Source: Cyclina sinensis (taxonomy: Eukaryota > Mollusca > Bivalvia > Venerida > Veneridae). From it: a stretch of 64,000 nucleotides of DNA. Positions 22,231 through 34,690 of this stretch are shown here, piece by piece; the stretch's first letter is position 1; the number at the start of each line of letters is the position of its first letter. A model generated the notes under the pieces. The model saw only the letters and a program-made list of their open reading frames with translations, was not told the origin of the DNA and made no database searches. The stretch is from assembly GCA_012932295.1 (NCBI GenBank), contig JAAONU010000016.1, positions 27,589,290 through 27,653,289 on the forward strand, read 5' to 3'. The translations under genes and the position numbers were made by a program.

Positions 22231-25200
22231 GTTTGTAACCATACCCTATACCATCTTAAAAAGGAAAATAACGATTAATACACGCAATATCTAAGATATT
22301 AAACGTTTGTTCGTCAAAATTTTGAATAGAGAGTAAACACAGCAGAGTTTTAAGTAGGCGAGTATGGAACAAGGATCATTAATTGCGAACACTCTAAAAC
22401 TAATCTGAAGACCGCCTCCTAATGAGGACGACCCTATGAACAAAAAAAAATATCAGCAAAAGAATTTGTGCCCCGTTTAGAGAAATATAACGAAAGAAAC
22501 ATGTGTGAACAAAAATTCCATAACCGTTGAACATATGCAAATGTCTTATCATTATGTCAGTGTTATTTCAGCATGCATCCCATTTTGTATGTTCACTTTA
22601 CTTTAATATCACTGATTATAGATGTTTTAAGTATTTTTCGACAAGAACACTTCATAAATAGGCTCAACTTATATATTTTCTAATTTCTGTTTTGTTTTGT
22701 TTGTTCACTTTTACTTGAATATCACTGTTTATAAATGTGTACTGTTTATTTCGAAAAAAACACTGAATAATAAAGCTTACCTTGAATTTTTTAAGCATTT
22801 TGAACATTTTGTTTAGACAAGCTTTGTTAAATTTTGCTCGCATTTGGTCAAATTACTTTGCAACATTCAGCTAAAATTTTAAGTTTGAAAACCCTTACAA
22901 AATTTATATGTTATTTCTTATAAAATAAATCCTTTTCGCGGTTAAGATATTTATATTCGATCGTATTTTTTTTCAATAAAAAGATAAAGAACAGCAGCAA
23001 TATTATAACATTTACATTTTTCTCTTTAAAATGTTACAATATTATGACCCCGAAATGAAGAATCGAAAGAAAAAATATGTTTTTATAATGGAAACATCGT
23101 TATCTATGTATAACAGATAAAACAGATAACTGTAATGTTAATCTGATAACCTTTGACAGGCAAACAATTCCTTCACTCGCATCCTTTCGTAGCATCCTTA
23201 AGCAGAACAGGCAAACACCACTTTCTGTATTATCAAACGAACAGGGTAACCCTTAAAAACATCAAGCATCTAAGCAAAAAAGAAGACGACATTTTCCTAA
23301 ACTTTTATGAAGATTGTGTAACATTTATTTGAAGTATAATCCTCAGAAACATTACAGTTTCAGAAACGACCGTTCTACATTTTCATACTAAATATTAAGA
23401 TTTAATATGAAGATTGTAAACCGATTTCTTGTAACTAGATAGAACACTTCTTACAAGAAATATAAATATTTCATTAGATAATACTACTGAGAAGCATTGG
23501 AACAAAAATCAAAGCTAAGCTCAAGAGTTGTATCGTCCAATTGGACCTTTTAATTTCTCACAACTTGCGCCATTTTCAATTTTTATAATGCGCTACCGTA
23601 AATTGCTTTTTCAAACGGTTTAGACCTGTGTTAGTCCACTTTTCAGAGACGGAGCCATTATTGCGAGAACAAGTTTACACAGAATGTCACTAATTTCCAT
23701 TTGCGAGGCACACTTGAGCGAAATTTTGAGTGAAAGTTTGTATTGTTTTCACAAAACATATTAACATTCATTACATGTTACCCTGTAGATAGCGCAAACC
23801 GATTATCAGTAAAGACCGCCAGTATGTTCCTGTTGATGCATATTGTTAGAAAAGGTTTACATATTAAATGTCAAACACAGAGTTGGAGTATATAAATTTG
23901 TACGGGAAATACACGGGTCTCTGCTTAAGAAGTTTGTACAGAGAGAAAACCGTAAAAAATGGCTTTCAAAAATCACGTACTTGCTATGATGAAGCATGAT
24001 TCAAGGAATAACGACAAGGCGGCATTTTAGGGCGTCCTACCTGACCAATGGACAAACATCTATGTAAAAATAAACATAGGTAATAAGCATATCAGCATAT
24101 ATTACAATCTTTCTTGCTTAAATCGAGTTGAGCCGAAGACAACCTACCAAGATCAGCCAAAAGAAAACAGTAAGTTGCTCTGTGTATACGTGCAATATAA
24201 GTTAAATCTGTAAAGTCTGAAATGGATCATTAACTTGGCAGAAATATTCCGATGAGTTCGAAGTATTCATAATGGTAATATAAATAACAAACAACAACAA
24301 CATTTTTTTCAATATCTGATCCAGCAAAAAGATGCTTATGATTGGAATAAATGAACCAATTGGCAGACGTACTAAATATGTCTTTTATTTTTTTCCATGT
24401 GAAAGAAACATAGATGCATGTTTTCTCCTTTGCAATATTGTCGGTTAAATGCGCAAGACAAAAAACTGTCTCTGTCTTATATACAAACCCACCAAAATTT
24501 GTAAATTGTGAAGCGAGAACCATTTTTTGAAACTGACAAAGGGTACCTAATTGGAAGAAAACAAGAAAAGACGTTAAATTCTTCATAACAAATCAATTAA
24601 ATTTTCACAGCAGCAAGTGTGTTATTTAATATTTGACAACTTGTTTAAGACTTCTGACACACTGTTTGAAGTTTGAATGTCATTACTCTTTTGATGATAC
24701 GCACATTTTTATTTACTTTATAAAACAATTTATAAAACTTTGTACTCTCAACAATCCATTGGCTGCCAGAATCTTAACTAGCATTATACCCCGGCCCCAA
24801 TTCGACCAGTACCTAAAATTTAAGTACTCACCCATAACCCCTGTAACATGTCTTATTCATCATTGATTTGCAATTAATTCGGACCTACTTTTTTTAAAAT
24901 TCATTTACACTTACACACAGGAACACGGTGTAACAAGTCTGAATTCCAGCGTTACCCATATATCCATGCATTTAAATTACCAATTCAAATAAATTAGATT
25001 TTTATATGCCACATCGTTATAGTGTTTGCTTGTTTTTTGGCATGTAGACGTTAGAATACGATACCGCCGATAAACATCCCCTCCCACTTCTTACAAATGT
25101 TTGGCAGACCTAATGTTTGTCCTGACATTTATTGCACAGTATAGTGTTCAAAATATAATACTTTTTAGCAACCTGTCCAGATTCCTCTGGTTGAGATGTT

Positions 25201-27283
25201 AAGGGACTTATTTTACCAAACAGCCGATTTACCAGTTTGCCAGTCTTGAACAAAACAAGATTAATGCTTTTATGTACGACAAATCTCCATTTAAGCATTA
25301 AATCCCCAGGTGTTTTCACTTTTTTCACTAGCTGCAATTCAGCAAAAAATGTCTTTCAGGCACTTTCGTTGTTTATTGACATTTCAGTACGAGGTTTAAC
25401 AATAAGTCTATTTCTAGGATTTGAATGTATATTTTCCTTACACGATAGGAAACCTAATGTTTACGAAAAGATTATATCCAGTATAACGTGAGCTCTAAAA
25501 AATGAATCACCTTGTGAAGGAAAAAGTCGCCAACTTATGCACATTGTCGGCTTGATTTAAGGATTTTTCAACATTTTTTGTACAGATATCTAAACAACAA
25601 TTTTCAGACAGTCATCAGACCCTTTATTTCGAAGACAGGCTAATATATCCACTGACAGATTGCGAGTTTTTACGTTTTCTTCACAAGCATGGTATGGTAA
25701 ATTAGAATGAATCGCTGGCATGGTAAGCGGAATATGTATTAATAAAGGTCACGTTAGTTGCTTTGTTGAACACTTGTATTACTTTCTTTTCCACATATAA
25801 AAAAATTAACATATTCTAACTTTATATAATCTTTCAACCATCTAAAGACTTTAACAAAGATACACAAATCTTACAAACCAGTCTTTAAAATATTGGTAGA
25901 GTTGTGTACCTTTAATCTTAACCTTACAGTGGCAAGTGTGACTAACAATAATGATAATATACAAAAGAGTGTTATGGCCATCTATAACGATATGAGTGTA
26001 GATTAAACGACTGCAATCATTCGAAGCGTTTGAGTGATTGAACTGTCTTCCGAAGGCTAAACACAATCAGTAATATTTCACCGCATAGAGCATGCATAGA
26101 GAGAACATCCAAACGAAACGACAAAACAAAATCTACATGATCTACGCCCCCTTTTTTACTTTCAGGTTTTAACAAAGCTTATAACTGATCTTTCTTTCTT
26201 AATGTAGGACAGACTGTGTTCATACCAGGACACTAGATACTAATTTAAGGTATAACAATTGTTCAACCAATTGTTGTCTTTAACTTTGGAAGCATATGTC
26301 TCAATTTTGTCTCTGAACTTTCTTATAATTATGTTAGTTCGATGTACAGAAAAACACCAACGTACAAAAGACAAATTTAAGGCACTAAATTTTGGCCATC
26401 CGTCATCGTTAAAGAATTTCTGTCAATTATGTAATTCAGCTTTCTTCTCAAAGATACTGATTTTGTTTTCTGATGGAAGTTCATGGGACCTCATGAATTT
26501 AAGGCTGGCGGATACCTTTGATACCAAACAACTTAAGAGATGAATATATGAATTCGATCGATAGAAGAACACTTGGTGTGGATTTTCAGCGCTGACATGT
26601 ATTTACTAGGTGAGAACATGTCTGGAAAGCATCCATGACTCAATAAAGTATTTCAATTCATATAATTTAAAATCAAGAAATACCTTTCCCCACAATATTA
26701 CTGTCCCAAAATCATTAAGTCCGAATGATTTGCTGTGTCTAAAATTATTCCTACTCGTAACGCCCAAGCTATGCATGAATTTAAGGTATTAGAATACAAA
26801 GAAATATTCTGTCAGTCCTCATTGAATTGAGCTTTTTAAAGAAATATACTATCATAGGATAAGATATAGACCATACAAGACACTTTTACCATGGGAGTTT
26901 CAAGAAATGACTCATATCCACTTCGACCCTCACCCGACTTAATGGGTTTATATGGTATAGAGTCTTAGAAAAAAACATTGTTTTTAGGACTGGCTATAAA
27001 AGCAAGGGTTGCTTGGTATGTAATCATTCACATTATGAATACCATATGACTGCTGACAAAAAAATAAAATGCAAAGCCGTAAGTGAGAAGAAACGATATA
27101 GGGAGATGAATTTAAAAATACGACCAGACATAATTCCTGCAAACACTGTCATAACATACACTCTTTTTTATGAACATCTGTAAAAACATGAATGCAATAT
27201 CCATTAACTGTAAAAAAATAGAAAATAGAACGTGAGCCATGTTGACATGGCCATCCCCCGCCGAATGTGCTTTCTTATTTACC
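22231..27283. other. Intergenic, no gene seen
   Basis: About 5 kb of AT-rich sequence. ORFs of up to 118 codons (24230-24586, minus) show no recognised domain, and their composition is that of AT-rich chance ORFs. No tandem repeats were noticed. Confidence 0.45.
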
Positions 27284-28046
27284 ATTATTGTGCACAGCAC
27301 TTCTCCCTAATGAGATCTATCAACCTATGAAGTTTCAAGTTGATATCTCATTGCGAGTTATTGTCCGAAAAAAAAATTAAACATGAAAAATAACAAAGGA
27401 CAATTATAACTCAAAGATTATGAATGGAAAAGTAATCATTCTTGTGCACTGCAATTTCCATCAATGAGATCTATCAACCTATGAAGTTTCAAATTGATAT
27501 CTTTATTACTTTTTCAGGTATGCTCTGGACAAAAAATAAGTATAATAATAACAAAGGCAAGAACTAAAAATTATGAAGAGTAGAGGTATCACTCTTGTGC
27601 AATGCTCCCCTCCTAATTGAGATCTATCCATCTATGGAGTTTCAAGTTGATATAAAAAAAAACTTTCTGAGTTATGCTCCGGACAAAAATTAAGCATGGG
27701 AAATAACAAAGCTAATAACTAAAAGATTATGAAGGTTGGAGTTATCATTCTTGTGCACTGCACTCCATTTCAATTAGATCTATCCAGCTTTAAAATTTCA
27801 AGTTGATATGTCAAGTACTTTTTGAGTTATGCTCAGGACAAAAATATGCACGAAAATAACAAAGGGCGATAACTAAAATATATGAAGGATAGAGTTATAA
27901 TTCTTTGGTACTGCATTCTTCCTCAATGAGAACTATCTCAAATACTTTTTGAGTTATGGTCCGGACAAAAATGTAGGATCGAAGGACGGACAGATGGACG
28001 GACGGAGACTATTATCATATCCCCCACCGCCTTTTCGGCGGCGGGA
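27284..28046. repeat. Bivalve-type repeat: five diverged units of about 151-156 bp with a GACGGAC tail
   Basis: Five copies begin at about 27284, 27435, 27587, 27743 and 27897 with CATTCTTGTGCACTGC-like sequence. They continue with GAGATCTATCxACCTATGAA, GTTTCAAGTTGATAT, GAGTTATGCTCCGGAC and AATAACAAAGG. The last unit runs into a GACGGACAGATGGACGGACG tail and ends in a hairpin, CCCACCGCC-TTTT-CGGCGGCGGG (about 28021-28043). I associate this type of element with bivalve genomes. No protein is encoded. Confidence 0.8.
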
Positions 28047-28927
28047 AGCAAAGAAAATGCACTACTCACCAGAGACCGTTCAAAACGTTGGGACGTCGAG
28101 CAAAAGTTGAACCTAAAATCCTCTTTAATGTTATAAAGATACGTTTGATGGTACTTCACCACATTGTTGCACACTGCCACGTTCTATTTTGCAGCAAGAC
28201 AGTCGTCTGAGCCCTGTAAGAGTTAGGTAATCAGACTGTTTCCTTCTTATCAGCTTTAATATAGACTGTTTTGTATAATTTTTAATGAATAAAGTTATGA
28301 ATACTATAAATGTCTGTTTTGTTATTTTACGTTAATCATGTATCTTACTTGTAACAACTGTATTCAACGATTACTAGTAGACTTTATGTGTGAGCATGTC
28401 TGTGGTTCTATGTTTCTATATTATTGTGAGAGGATTGCCAATAACAAACAATCATCTACTATAAAGTACATAGTCACACTGTCGTCTGAGAGTTTTTTTT
28501 CCGTTTCAGACGCGCTGTAACAAAACTGTCACCTATTGAAAATTGAAGCCATACTTGATTTTACTTCAGAATTGTCAGTAATGTTATCGAAATGACACCT
28601 GTTTTTTTCTCGAACAAATTATGCTTTTTTAGGAAATATTGATTTTTTTCGTATCAAAATAACGTCAATACCAAAACAAGGCTGTGATTTTTTTCTCTGT
28701 TGTTGATATCTTTATTAGTATCAAGGGTGTTTTTTAATTCAGAGTCATGCATAAAGAAGACAAACTACTGAGCATATATGATGAGGAATTGTTTAGAAAC
28801 CACCTTAAATCATCATAAAATGAAATTAAATATAAACAGTTCGATTCATTTTCCTTTTCAAGTTGAATACCGAGTAATTGTCAAGAAATAGTACAACCAG
28901 ACAAGTACATCTCTACTCGTATATACG
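28047..28927. other. Intergenic, no gene seen
   Basis: AT-rich with short T runs. Nothing recognised. Confidence 0.45.
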
Positions 28928-29152
28928 TGGAATCTTTTTGCCATTAACGAGAACCCTCGGCAATCATCTTGATTCCATCAAACTAACAAGAAGCACGCCG
29001 TAATCCGTTACAAATAAGCTAAATGTCTTATTATCGGCGGGTTTTTCTTCCTTAATAAGGACTATGTGCTTATTAGTCTAGTTCACGTGTTAATGTCTTT
29101 CATGCGAAATTGAGAGAAACAGATATAATTGTCGGGAAAATAAGACAAACCT
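28928..29152 (-). repeat. Dispersed module, copy 1 (minus orientation)
   Basis: On the minus strand it reads, in order, ATATCTGTTTCTCTCAATTT, GCATGAAAGACATTAACACG, ACTAATAAGCACATAGTCCT, ATAAGACATTTAGC, TTATTTGTAACGGATTACGG, CTTGTTAGTTTGATGGAATC and AAGATGATTGCCGAGGG. It is closely similar to copy 4 at 41.9 kb over its whole length, in the opposite orientation. There is no ORF and there are no terminal inverted repeats. Function is unknown. Confidence 0.85.
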
Positions 29153-31019
29153 TCTTGCAAATCGATAGCGTGATATATACTCTTGAGACAGCAAAGGATA
29201 TAATTCATGTCCAGTTTGATAATGTTTGAACACCCCCAGAAAATACAGCCAAGGTTTTAATGTTTGAAGCTCAGACGTTCAGAATTTTTAAAGTCAATAT
29301 CATTTGCTGTGTAATTTTGAATTTATGGCTAGCATTGAATATCAGTGTTTCACTGAAATAACACGATCAAAAGTATTTAAATAACAGTTCAGATATTTAA
29401 GCCAAGTGTGATACAACCGGTGTTTAAGTCTTTGACAAAACTAATCATGCAAGAAACATGCTGTTAATTACACAAGATAATAAAGTTTCAATATAGAGGT
29501 ATTCCAATATTAAGAATCAAATAACCGAATATTTAGTTAATTTAAGTAGACATTTTTTCTACAGAACTGATTTTTTTTGCCATAACCAAAACATACACGT
29601 TATCTTTATTTCGTCTGAGAAATACAAAGGTGTTTCATCAACTACGTTCCAATCAATCAATGAAGTAAAACGGAGCTTTCATGAACGAAATTCCAAAACA
29701 TTGATACTGTCAACAGGCAAAAATGAATACATTTACCTTTAACATGGCCTGATATATCAATGAACCGATAAGAAGTTTTCCTTACATTGTCGTCTAAAAG
29801 ATAAACGGGTTTTTCTGGATGTCAGTCATACGGTTCAGTCCGATACGTTCTAATTTATTTGATCATTGAAATACAGAACATGCACTAGAAGCACTTCTGA
29901 TGTTCTCTCGTTTTGTATGAAAAGGAAAACAAAGAATGAAAAAAAAAGACAGCTTGAGCTTTTGTCGGTTTCCAATATTTTCCAAAGTGAAAAGAACAGA
30001 TCAGTTGAGATTTCAAACCTAATGACATTAGAAAGCAATTTCAATTTTCTAACTTCAAAGAAAATTCATGGTTCTTTCTGCTTATACAAATTACTCTGCT
30101 TAGTAAACGTAAAAATACGGAAACTAATTCGTTTGAAGCAAATAAAACTAAAAGCACTACTTTATCAACTTATACATTCATTTATCGTTTTCTACTGATT
30201 TTAATTCGCTTCTGCTTGTAAGATAATTGGAATGTTTTGCTTCATGTCTATGAATAATAGGTCAAAGTAGTCGTCACATCAGATAAAAGAGAAAGTGTTC
30301 TAAGAAATGGTATTACTTCAACTAGAAATTCCACAAATGAGATAATGAGAACTTTGTGTCAGAAATGTTACATATATTTAATTTAAATAGTTCCCCAAGT
30401 TATGAAGTATGAACGCGTACATAATATTAGTATTTCTGTATCTTGCAAGTGCTGAAAACGTAAAAACTGCACTTGAAATTAAATAAAACAACAGTATGGA
30501 TCATTAAGTTAACATCTTTACCAGCAAAATAGTAATTACATAACTATTTTACCCAGTTTAGTGTACAGCTTCAGTCTTGATAACTGAGGTGTAAATCAGG
30601 TTATTTCTAATTGGCTTTTGGTTAAATAGAAATTATTTGAGGTACAAAATTTTACGCAGTGCGAAACAAACAAAAGAAGTACCATAAAAACCAAATCTTT
30701 GCAAATCAATCGTTATGTGAAGTCTATGAGCTATAGATTTATCATGATTAGGTTAGATTAAAAGTCAAACACATCAATGCTTCCTAAAATTCTTGCAGTA
30801 ATGACAAATACAAACGTTTTAATCACATAACAAGTCTTTTTGACAACTGAATTATATTAAAATCGAAGTTCCTATTTGCTATACTTAGTTTACGCCCTTA
30901 GATGGATGAAGACAACACCCAGAAGACAAGTGTGTTATAGTTTATAATTTTGATTTAAGAGAGAAAGATAATGTCTTGAGCAGTTTTGTTGCAATGTTAA
31001 GAGGATGACTACTTCAGAC
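29153..31019. other. Intergenic, no gene seen
   Basis: AT-rich. Overlapping short ORFs on both strands at 29850-30198 have no recognisable similarity. Confidence 0.45.
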
Positions 31020-33247
31020 TATATGTTTCTTGTTAGGTTCACTGGCAGAAAATACGTTTGAGAAACTTATTTATTCAAAATAATTAATACAAAATGAGTT
31101 CATGTCTTTGGTCTGAATCATGATAAAAATCTCAATACTTAAGTCCCACACTAATCATCACAATTGTCCTATCTAAAGTTTGTCGTAAATACTTCAGTAT
31201 TTCTTACAGTTAATTCGTATTAACGTCAAAAATTTAAATTAAATTATATGTGGTAGGTAGAAAGCATTCCAAAATGTTTAAATATTTCAAATTTAAGACA
31301 TTTTTTGTTCGAAATAAGTTTTTAGCTGAAACAATTTTTAACTTTGACGGTTTTAAACTATATTATATAAAGTAGATAATTTTGATAATATCGTTAGCTT
31401 GTCGTTGTTCTGAACAAAACAAAAAGCATAAACAACAACAACAAAAAACAAAACAAAAAACTATAGACAGTAAAAAAAACTTAAGAGTTACTTTAGTGAT
31501 ATATTTTCAACTTTTTAACTGAATTAAAATGTCAGATATATCCGACACTAATTTCACCTAACGAGCAGTTTGCCCATAGCGCTGACTACTGTATTCACAG
31601 AATCACTTGTCCTATAAACAAGACCTGTCGTTGTGAACGGACATATGCCCCCGAAGCCATACTTAGGACAAGAACATGTTTTTCACTGGAAATGAAGATC
31701 AGATAGAATAGGAAAGTGTGAAAGAAGAATTGTGAAAGGAGAAAGGACTGTTAACAAACACATGAATTACTAAACATATTTATAGACTGGAGGTTATCTG
31801 TCTATGGAACTGCTGGTATCAGCCAAAGCACAGGCACCTCTGTATAATTTATTTTTAACTTGTATCTTTTTTGCCAGCATATGTACAAAATGCGTTTACC
31901 CACTGTTAAGTTTGTAATACCATAAATAATTTTACTGATAGTAATTATTATAAATGACAACGGACAACAAAAGAATGAAATATATATGTTGTTTGTCAGT
32001 TGAGATAAATGCTCTGATTATATATATAATAGCTAATAAATTCATTTAGAACAGACTACACTATTATTCATCATATAAATGTTGATACCAAATAACTTAA
32101 AACTCTAATAGCATATTTTTTTCAAGAAGTATTTCATGAGAACATCCAAACTAGGCACTCAGGAATAAAAATTGTTGGCCGGAACAACCATCAATGTATT
32201 TTTCCAAAAAATTTCCTTTCCAGTTAAGTGAGACCTTAACCTTTAAATCTAGGATTGTCTCAAGTTTCAACACATTTACCCATAATTATTTTAAAAACCC
32301 ATCTATGAATAACAAAGATTAGATTTTTTCCTTTTATTAATACACTGTAAAAAATCAAATTAGCAATTTGTGGACACAACTAGTTAAACAAACGTTGTTT
32401 TAGGAATCACTGAAAAAATACGAAGACTGAAATCAAACTTAATACTATCAAAATTTTAGTGTTTTATAGGAAGAAGCTTCAAGTAATGAAACTGATGTCG
32501 CAGTATAAATTAGGTAACTTTTAACTGCCAATGGAAAAACCATTGTTGTTTATAACTCTTGCAAATGTATGAACTGTTTACAAGAACATTTAAAAGAAAT
32601 GTTACGCTTTTGTGAGACTGTCAGGTCATTCCTATGGACTCAGTAGTAATACATCGAGTAAATGAACTTTCTGTACAGACGTTACAATTTACAGTTATAA
32701 GTCAGACAATGTCCAAGGTCCGCAGTAGAGCAGCAGACTTTATCAAATAAAGTCATAACTATAACTGGTTATCTTATTTCGTCTTTATCTTGTAACCATA
32801 AAACTGAATTCCATCTTTGAAATTTCAGGATAGTTTCGTTTCTTTGATGCCCAAAACACCGAAGCATAAAAAAACAAAAACAATATAAGACACTTAACTC
32901 TGGTTATCAATCAAAGTTTTGGAATTACTGTCATTTTAGGTATTGATTTTACTTTATGATGTTACTTTATGAATCTTGGACGAACAATGTATGTTTTGTT
33001 TCCAAATAAATCATTGACAGAACTTACACAGTACAAAATTTAAAGTAAAAACACTGACTACATTTTCAGAATTGATATGAAGGTGGTAACTTGGTGCAAA
33101 TATGTCTTGAAAACAGACATACGTTCTGGTGTATTGATTGAGAACACTGAAGATAGCATCACTTCTTTCTCTACCATACTTAAGAAATGATTTTAAATTA
33201 TTCATAAATGTGATGTCTGAAGCCGTTTGTGCAATGTAAAGAAGCAA
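31020..33247. repeat. Segmental duplication, copy A
   Basis: Homologous to the adjacent copy B. Shared landmarks include GTTAGGTTCACTGGCAGA (31033), TATTTCTTACAGTTAATTCG, GAAAGCATTCCAAAATG, TATAACTCTTGCAAATGTAT (about 32550), AAACTGAATTCCATCTTTGA and GTTTTGGAATTACTGTC. Copy A carries about 760 extra bases (about 31500-32330) absent from copy B. No coding sequence is seen in either. Confidence 0.75.
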
Positions 33248-34690
33248 ACTACTTCAGTGTAAATATTCGTGTTAGGTTCAATGGCAGACAATATATAATA
33301 TATAACAAAAATTGTAACAACTGAGTTCATATCTAGGGCCTGAATCCTGATTAAAACAACTTCAGTCCCCGACCAACCCCCAGAAGTTCGAATCCTACCT
33401 TAAATTTAAAGTAAATATTTAATATTTCTTACAACTTTTACTGCCAAAAACCTGTATTAATATCTATATGAAACACAGAAAGCATTCTGAAACTTTTAAA
33501 TATTTCAAGTTTAAGACAACTTTCTTTGTTCGAAATAGGTCCTTAGATTAAACCATTTTATAAGGTTGATAGTTTTGAATTATAAAAGAGGATACTTTTT
33601 CATATACCGTTTGCTTCACGTTGTTTAAAAAAAGAGAAAGAAAGACGAAATCAAAGATACAGTATTGAGTGGTGATCATTTTACTTTGCCTTTTTAATAC
33701 TACTTACTAGGCAGAACTTTTTATATTCTTTATACATATTCTAAAATAAGATAAAACAAGTAGCAATATACTTTCAAGCAATATGTCCTCGCCCAATTGG
33801 CTTATGAAAATTATTCCTTTTATCAATCCTTTATTTTTAAATCAGATTGGCAATTTGTGCACACAAATCGTTTTAATCATTTTACGCATCGTAGAACTAT
33901 CACGAAAATTGATTTAAAATTGATTACTGTCAAAATTTAGGTGCCATAAAGGAAACAGTTTCGAGCAATGAAATTGATATCGCTGCGTATGCAGCATTCA
34001 ACGGCCAAAGAAAAGTCAGAAACCACAATTGTTTATAACTCTTGCAAATGTATGAACTGTTTACGACAAGATCGACTATATATGCTACGCTTTTGTGTGA
34101 CTTTCAAGGCATTTGGTTGTTATCAGTTTAATGATATCTCGAATAAATGAACTTTCTGCACAGGACAACAAATATATGACAGACAACGTCCCAGGGTCCA
34201 CCGTAGGGCACCAGACTATAACAAATGGAGTAACATCTAGTTATCTTATTTTCGTCCTAATCTGGTGACCGTAAAACTGAATTCCATCTTTGAAGTTACA
34301 GGACAGTTCCGTTTTATGATGCACAAAATAACGAAGCACAAAAGACAAATATATGACAATTAACTTTGGTCATCAATCATAGTTTTGGAATTACTGTCAA
34401 TTATGGATATCCGTTTTCTTCTATAAGATACTGTCTTTACTTTATGATGTAACCTTATGTAACTTGGACGATGGAAACTTTTGTTTTCAAATACATCATT
34501 CACAAAAATTGCACTGAACAGAATTAAAAGTAAAGAAAAAATTACTCCAATTTTCAGAATTGACATAAAGGTGGTGATTTTGTGCAAATGTGTCTGGAAA
34601 ACAGACATTTCTGGAGTATTGATTAAAACAGAGAAGAAAACATCGGTGTTTTCTCTACCATACTTAGAAAAATTATTTTGAATTCAGTTA
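33248..34690. repeat. Segmental duplication, copy B
   Basis: A direct, adjacent, diverged copy of 31020-33247 with the same order of landmarks: GTTAGGTTCAATGGCAGA at 33269, TATAACTCTTGCAAATGTAT at about 34033, AAACTGAATTCCATCTTTGA at about 34274, GGTGTTTTCTCTACCATACT near the end. Numerous substitutions and small indels show the duplication is old. One short ORF across it is not conserved in copy A. Confidence 0.75.

Noticed and set aside
24230..24586. 118-codon minus-strand ORF
   Set aside because: Composition is typical of AT-rich chance ORFs, with no domain and no splice-supported extension that I can see.
29866..30198. 110-codon + ORF
   Set aside because: No recognised similarity, and it overlaps an equally plausible antisense ORF. 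Probably chance.
33380..33402. B-box-like AAGTTCGAATCCTACC in duplication copy B
   Set aside because: No A-box at tRNA spacing, and the sequence is absent from copy A.
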